Assembly (NCBI GenBank): GCA_026710565.1
Contig: JAPOQV010000349.1
Location: forward strand, 1-11,179
DNA: 11,179 nt
Direction: 5' to 3'
DNA from: Spirochaetaceae bacterium
GTDB taxonomy: Bacteria; Spirochaetota; Spirochaetia; SZUA-6; Bin103
In this document: piece after piece, positions 7,819 to 11,179 of the stretch
Layout: each line of letters starts with the position of its first letter
Position numbering within the stretch: the first letter of the stretch is position 1
The notes under the pieces: generated by a model
Told to the model about the DNA's origin: nothing
Seen by the model: only the letters and a program-made list of their open reading frames with translations
The model's database searches: none
Position numbers and translations under genes: made by a program

Positions 7819-7830
7819 CATCAAATGATG
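7819..7830. repeat. Small interrupted palindrome, possible operator
   Basis: Five-base arms CATCA and TGATG are separated by two bases, in the AT-richer part of the only intergenic gap and overlapping the weak candidate -10 element. Position and symmetry fit a regulator site, but arms this short occur by chance, and no regulator gene is visible in the window. Confidence 0.25.
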
Positions 7831-7848
7831 ACTACGCCGTGGGTTGTC

Positions 7849-7921
7849 GCGCAACCGCCCCCGGCGCGGGACTGATCAACCCGCGGGCCGCGTCCCTGTC
7901 TTCCCGGTGGCGCGGTTGCGC
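7849..7921 (-). terminator. Nested inverted repeat just after the autotransporter gene, possible transcript-end structure
   Basis: A perfect 10-base inverted repeat (gcgcaaccgc at 7849-7858 and gcggttgcgc at 7912-7921) encloses a second hairpin with arms cgcggg (7865-7870) and cccgcg (7880-7885) and a nine-base loop. An alternative small hairpin, ggttg/caacc (7842-7856), competes with the outer arm. It lies about 40-120 bases beyond the autotransporter stop. No T-run follows on the minus strand, so it is not a standard intrinsic terminator; it could stabilise the 3' end or act in factor-dependent termination. Confidence 0.35.
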
Positions 7922-7959
7922 CCGGCCGGAGTTCGTCCGCCAGTCGGGCGTGCGCGGTG

Positions 7960-10900
7960 CTACCAGCTCACCGTCGACTGGACCGAGAGCGCATGCTCGG
8001 GCTCGGCGTTGGCGGGCTCGCGGCGGGCGGCCACCAGCTCGATCCGCAGGTCGGTGGCCGACCGGTCGCCGGCGTGGAAGGCGTAGCCCAGCCGGTACTC
8101 GCGGTCGCGCTCCGAGAGGCCGATGCCGGCCCATGGCGTTCCCACGCCTCCCATCAGGTCCAGTCCGTAGCCGAACCGGGCGTCGACGCGTCCGGTTCCG
8201 TTCGCGTCCATCGGATCTCTGTTCAGCCCGGCCGGAGTCCCGCGGCTCCGCAGGGCTGCCGCCCCGCCTTCCGTGCTCGCGCCGATCGACGGGCTCACCG
8301 TCAGCGCCGGTCCCAGCTCCGATCCCGGATTCGGGTCCCACGCCAGCCAGCCGCTCGCGCCCCACTCCGCCACCTCAGCGGTCTCGTGCAGCACCAGCGC
8401 CCGCCCCTTCAGCCCGAGCGACAGGCCCAGCCCCGGATACCTGTAGCTCAATCCGCCGCCGACGTCCATCCCGAAGCCGGTCTCCGCGTCGCCTCCGTCG
8501 CGTCTCACCCCAACCTCGACCGACGGCGTCAGCCGCGCGCCGCCACCCAGGTCCGCCTCGAGGGCCGCTTCCACCTCCAGCCGGATCCGGTCCACGTCGG
8601 CCGTCGTGGCCGCCATCCCCGGCGCTGCCTCGGACATCGCCCGCAGCAGCATCCCGTCCGCGTTCACGTCCAGCGAGAACCCGCCGGTCGCCGACGCCGG
8701 CACCACCGTGCCGCGCACGCCCGCCGCTCCCGCCAGCAGGTTGATGCGGGTCTCCAGCGGCTCCCCAGCGGTGGGGGTCAGTTCCAGCCCGCCGAGGCCG
8801 TAGCCGCCGGCCAGCCACAGCGACAGCCGCTCCGGCACCACCTCGAACCCGACGTAGGGATACGCTCCGGTCACGGAGCTGCTCACCTCACCGCCGCTGG
8901 TCATCGGCTGCGCGTAGTCGCCCCAGCCGGAGCTGTGAGACAGCGCCAGGCCGGCAATCCAGCGCCCGGTCGTGTAGTCCACGCCCAGTGTCCCGGTGGC
9001 CACTTCGCCGTCGACCGACAGATCGTCGTCCCGGCCGGCAAAGTGCCCGTAGGCGCCCTGCCCCCAGACGGTCAGCGCGGCGCCGTCGTCCTCGTTGGCC
9101 GCCGCCATCTGGAATTCGCTTCCGGCCAGCAGCTCGTGCGCGCTCATGTTCCGCGCCTGCGAATCTCTGTTGCCGGTGTCGATCCACGCAGCCAGCGCCG
9201 CGATCTCCTGCTCGTCGGCTACGGGCTCCGCGCCCGCGGCCGTCATCTCGCGGCCCGCGACCGCCGCTCGGGTCGCCGTACTCCCTGCGCTGCGCAACCT
9301 CTGGTCGACCGCGTTGAGCATGTGCTCCCACGCCGTGCGCCCGAAGCGGCCCAGCCATGCGCGCGGCATCGGGTCGCTGTTGACGATCGTGCCGGTCGCC
9401 TCCGCGTCCGCCAGCTCCGCGCCGGCGGCGTTGCTCAGGTGCAGCGTCACTGTCTCTTCGCCCTCGTCGTGCGCGTCGTCGAGCACGGTCACCTCAATGG
9501 TCCGAGAGGTCTCTCCCGTGGCGAAGGTGAGTGTCCCGGAGGATGCCACGTAGTCTTCTCCCGCCGTGGCCGTCCCGTCGGAGGTGGCCCAGTCCACGGT
9601 GACCAGCTCGCTCACGGCGGCGCTGAGGGTCACCTCGAAAGAGATGACCTCGTCCATGCCTTCGGTCGCACGGGCGTCCTGCACCGCGATGGTCAGCGAT
9701 TCATCGGCGGCCTGTGAGTCCTGTTCCGCGGTCTCTTCGCCGTCCGGGCAGGGTGTCGCCTCCAGCGTCTCGCTGTCGGCGATGCGCACGCACACCGAGT
9801 CGGCATCTCCTACCCGGTAGCCCTCACCCGGCTGCAGCGTGACCGTCAGCGGTCCGTGATCGGCGACGTGATCCCACAGATGCACCCTGTGTTCCCGGTA
9901 TCCGCCGAGGCCGTGATCCACCGTGAACACTCCCGGCACGATACCGAACCGCGAGCTGGCCGGCAGCACGCTTCCGCTGGTCCGCCAGCCGTATTTTACA
10001 CCGACCGAGATCCCGGCGTCGTACGCGTGCCACTGGTAGGAGTTGCGCAGCTCGGAGACCACGACGTGGATCAGCGCATGCTGGCCTTCGACGGCGGGCT
10101 CGCTGTCGGGGACCGCCAGTGTCACCACCGGCTCGCTGCTATCCTGGTGCGTGCCGGTGCGGCCGTATCCGGGCGCCGACCACGGGGAGTACGTGCGAGC
10201 CCCGCCGTGCTCGGCGTCGTGCTGGATAGACCGCACCCGCGCCTCGTACTCCGTGTCCTGCTCCAGGAACAGGACCGGGACGTGCGCTTCAGTGCCGGCC
10301 GACAGGTTCGGCTCCCAGATTTCCGCACCGCGTACCCGGTACTGCACTTCGTAGCCGCTCGGTGACGCGTCCTCGGGAGGCTGCCAGCTCACGATGAGGT
10401 TCCCCGCGCTGTCAGGAACCGCGGCCACGACCGGTGCGGCCATCTCGACGATGGACTGCACCCGGACCAGGAGCTGCGCCGCGATGGTGTCCACGCCGGC
10501 CGAGAACACCGCGTTCACGGGGTTGCTCAGGGTGACGCTGAAGGTGCGGTCGGGATCGCCGATCTCATCCTCGCCGATGAGCACGCTGACGTCCGCGGTC
10601 GTCTCCCCGGCCGGAATGGTGATAGTGCCGGACGCCACGTCGTCGTCGCCCGGGACGGCGTGGCTGTCGCTGATGGTCCAGTCCACGGTGACCTCGACAT
10701 CGCTGGGGTCCGTCAGGGTCACCGTGAAGCCGACGCTGCCCGGCTCAGCTCCGCCGTCGACATCGGTGATGTTCACGATCGGATCGAAGCCGTCGTTGTC
10801 GTCGATGACGAAAACCACAAGCTGGTTTCCATGGCGTATCCCGGCCGGTAGCGTCCCGAAGCCGAGCCGAACGCTCTCTCCGCCGTCGACTTCGCTGTCG

Positions 10901-11179
10901 TCGACAGCGGCCACCGTGACGGTGCGCCGCGTCTCGCCGGGCGCGAACACCACGCTGGTCGGCGCCACGGTGTAGTCGGCGGGAGTCGCGCCCCCGCCCG
11001 GCGTCGCCGTGATCGGGATGATCACCTCGCCGGCCGGGTCATTGGTCAACAGCACGGTGACGGCCACCGCCGGGCCACCCTCGGCGATCACGTAGGCGCG
11101 TGCGCCGAGCAGGACGGTCACCGCACCGTCCCCCTTGTGGCCGGCGTGCTCGGGTACGCCCGAGTATCTCCGGTCGACC
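7960..11179 (-). CDS. Calx-beta repeat autotransporter-like surface protein, N-terminus beyond window
   Basis: 1072 residues are visible and the frame is open through the right edge, so GTG 11121 is not the true start. In visible numbering, a Calx-beta-type repeat occupies about 20-127 (AEGGPAVAVTVLL, ADYTVAPTSVVFAPGET, GESVRLGFGTLPAGI) and a second about 132-241. A fibronectin type III-like module follows at about 246-341, then a degenerate Calx-beta-like module at about 349-469 and a canonical Calx-beta repeat at about 494-602 (TVDWATSDGTATAGEDY, HDEGEETVTLHLSN). A linker starting MPRAWLGRFGRTAWEHML leads to a beta-barrel from about 684 to the end, with alternating strands (VWGQGAYGHFAG, WIAGLALSHSSGWG, EVGVRRDGGDAETGFG, SGWLAWDP) and a final Trp, as outer-membrane barrels have. 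Only two cysteines are visible, at 463 and 477. It probably displays adhesin-like repeats at the cell surface. Substrate, partner and signal peptide cannot be seen. Confidence 0.9.
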   Translation of the reverse strand, partial: VDRRYSGVPEHAGHKGDGAVTVLLGARAYVIAEGGPAVAVTVLLTNDPAGEVIIPITATPGGGATPADYTVAPTSVVFAPGETRRTVTVAAVDDSEVDGGESVRLGFGTLPAGIRHGNQLVVFVIDDNDGFDPIVNITDVDGGAEPGSVGFTVTLTDPSDVEVTVDWTISDSHAVPGDDDVASGTITIPAGETTADVSVLIGEDEIGDPDRTFSVTLSNPVNAVFSAGVDTIAAQLLVRVQSIVEMAAPVVAAVPDSAGNLIVSWQPPEDASPSGYEVQYRVRGAEIWEPNLSAGTEAHVPVLFLEQDTEYEARVRSIQHDAEHGGARTYSPWSAPGYGRTGTHQDSSEPVVTLAVPDSEPAVEGQHALIHVVVSELRNSYQWHAYDAGISVGVKYGWRTSGSVLPASSRFGIVPGVFTVDHGLGGYREHRVHLWDHVADHGPLTVTLQPGEGYRVGDADSVCVRIADSETLEATPCPDGEETAEQDSQAADESLTIAVQDARATEGMDEVISFEVTLSAAVSELVTVDWATSDGTATAGEDYVASSGTLTFATGETSRTIEVTVLDDAHDEGEETVTLHLSNAAGAELADAEATGTIVNSDPMPRAWLGRFGRTAWEHMLNAVDQRLRSAGSTATRAAVAGREMTAAGAEPVADEQEIAALAAWIDTGNRDSQARNMSAHELLAGSEFQMAAANEDDGAALTVWGQGAYGHFAGRDDDLSVDGEVATGTLGVDYTTGRWIAGLALSHSSGWGDYAQPMTSGGEVSSSVTGAYPYVGFEVVPERLSLWLAGGYGLGGLELTPTAGEPLETRINLLAGAAGVRGTVVPASATGGFSLDVNADGMLLRAMSEAAPGMAATTADVDRIRLEVEAALEADLGGGARLTPSVEVGVRRDGGDAETGFGMDVGGGLSYRYPGLGLSLGLKGRALVLHETAEVAEWGASGWLAWDPNPGSELGPALTVSPSIGASTEGGAAALRSRGTPAGLNRDPMDANGTGRVDARFGYGLDLMGGVGTPWAGIGLSERDREYRLGYAFHAGDRSATDLRIELVAARREPANAEPEHALSVQSTVSW

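Larger units (their letters stand above)
7740..7959 (-). promoter_or_regulatory. Intergenic region upstream of the glycosyltransferase cluster, likely promoter region
   Basis: This is the only gap between genes in the window. The half nearest the glycosyltransferase (about 7781-7830) is visibly richer in A and T than anything else here, as expected for a promoter. One possible minus-strand sigma-70-like pair is TTGCGC (7849-7854) and CATCAT (7825-7830) with 18 bases between. It is a weak match and I would not rely on it. An interrupted palindrome, CATCA-TT-TGATG, spans 7819-7830 and could be an operator half-site pair. The half nearest the autotransporter stop is GC-rich and contains a nested inverted repeat described separately. 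Confidence 0.4.

Noticed and set aside
7771..7821. A 16-residue minus-strand mini-ORF (ATG 7821 to TGA 7771) just before the glycosyltransferase
   Set aside because: It could be imagined as a leader peptide, but it has no clear ribosome site, no run of regulatory codons and no paired attenuator hairpins. A frame this short is expected by chance.
7957..9717. Plus-strand open frame of 586 codons opposite the autotransporter barrel
   Set aside because: Low-complexity Arg/Pro/Gln/His-rich translation with no motifs; the minus strand encodes a well-formed barrel.
1..11179. Search for CRISPR arrays, tRNA or rRNA genes, transposases, integrases and toxin-antitoxin pairs
   Set aside because: None seen: no regularly spaced direct repeats, no tRNA-like cloverleaf noticed, and no recombinase or transposase motifs. 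MazG here is the pyrophosphohydrolase and has no mazEF partner.

Overview
The window is about 11 kb of very GC-rich DNA, and every gene I can support lies on the minus strand. It suggests a diderm (Gram-negative-type) bacterium: the rightmost gene ends in an outer-membrane beta-barrel with a terminal aromatic residue. I cannot name a lineage. This mix of parallel beta-helix proteins, FGE/SUMF1-like domains, sialidase propellers and Calx-beta autotransporters is what I would expect from an uncultured, possibly marine or host-associated lineage, but that is inference.

Reading in the direction of transcription (high to low coordinates), the window opens inside a large Calx-beta-repeat autotransporter-like surface protein (7960-11179; its N-terminus lies beyond the right edge). 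A 220-base non-coding gap follows (7740-7959). It holds a nested inverted-repeat structure next to the autotransporter stop and a comparatively AT-rich stretch that is the likely promoter region for the next genes.

Six genes then run as one tightly packed cluster: a GT2 glycosyltransferase fused to a GtrA membrane domain (6630-7739); a parallel beta-helix protein of the carbohydrate-active type (4425-6633); an FGE-like/sialidase-like fusion (2521-4428); a single-domain MazG-type nucleotide pyrophosphohydrolase (2153-2524); a class III PLP enzyme resembling glutamate-1-semialdehyde aminomutase (821-2152); and a zinc-dependent medium-chain alcohol dehydrogenase cut by the left edge (1-824). Every junction overlaps by 1-4 bases or abuts exactly (GTGA or TGATG, GTGA, GTGA, TGA-ATG, ATGA). 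This points to one transcript with translational coupling.

The beta-helix gene carries an apparent single-base frameshift near 6210. Residues 1-141 are encoded in one frame and the remaining 594 in another. The N-terminal frame happens to stay open through the rest of the gene and is in frame with the downstream FGE-sialidase gene, so naive ORF calling gives one spurious 1370-residue protein. The biologically sensible reading is a 735-residue beta-helix protein (broken, or mis-sequenced) followed by an independent 635-residue protein starting at GTG 4428.

Together, the cluster looks like a carbohydrate or glycoconjugate gene set: a lipid-linked sugar transferase, two proteins of glycan-active folds, an aminotransferase/aminomutase, a polyol-type dehydrogenase and a housecleaning NTP hydrolase. 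The substrate cannot be read from the sequence.
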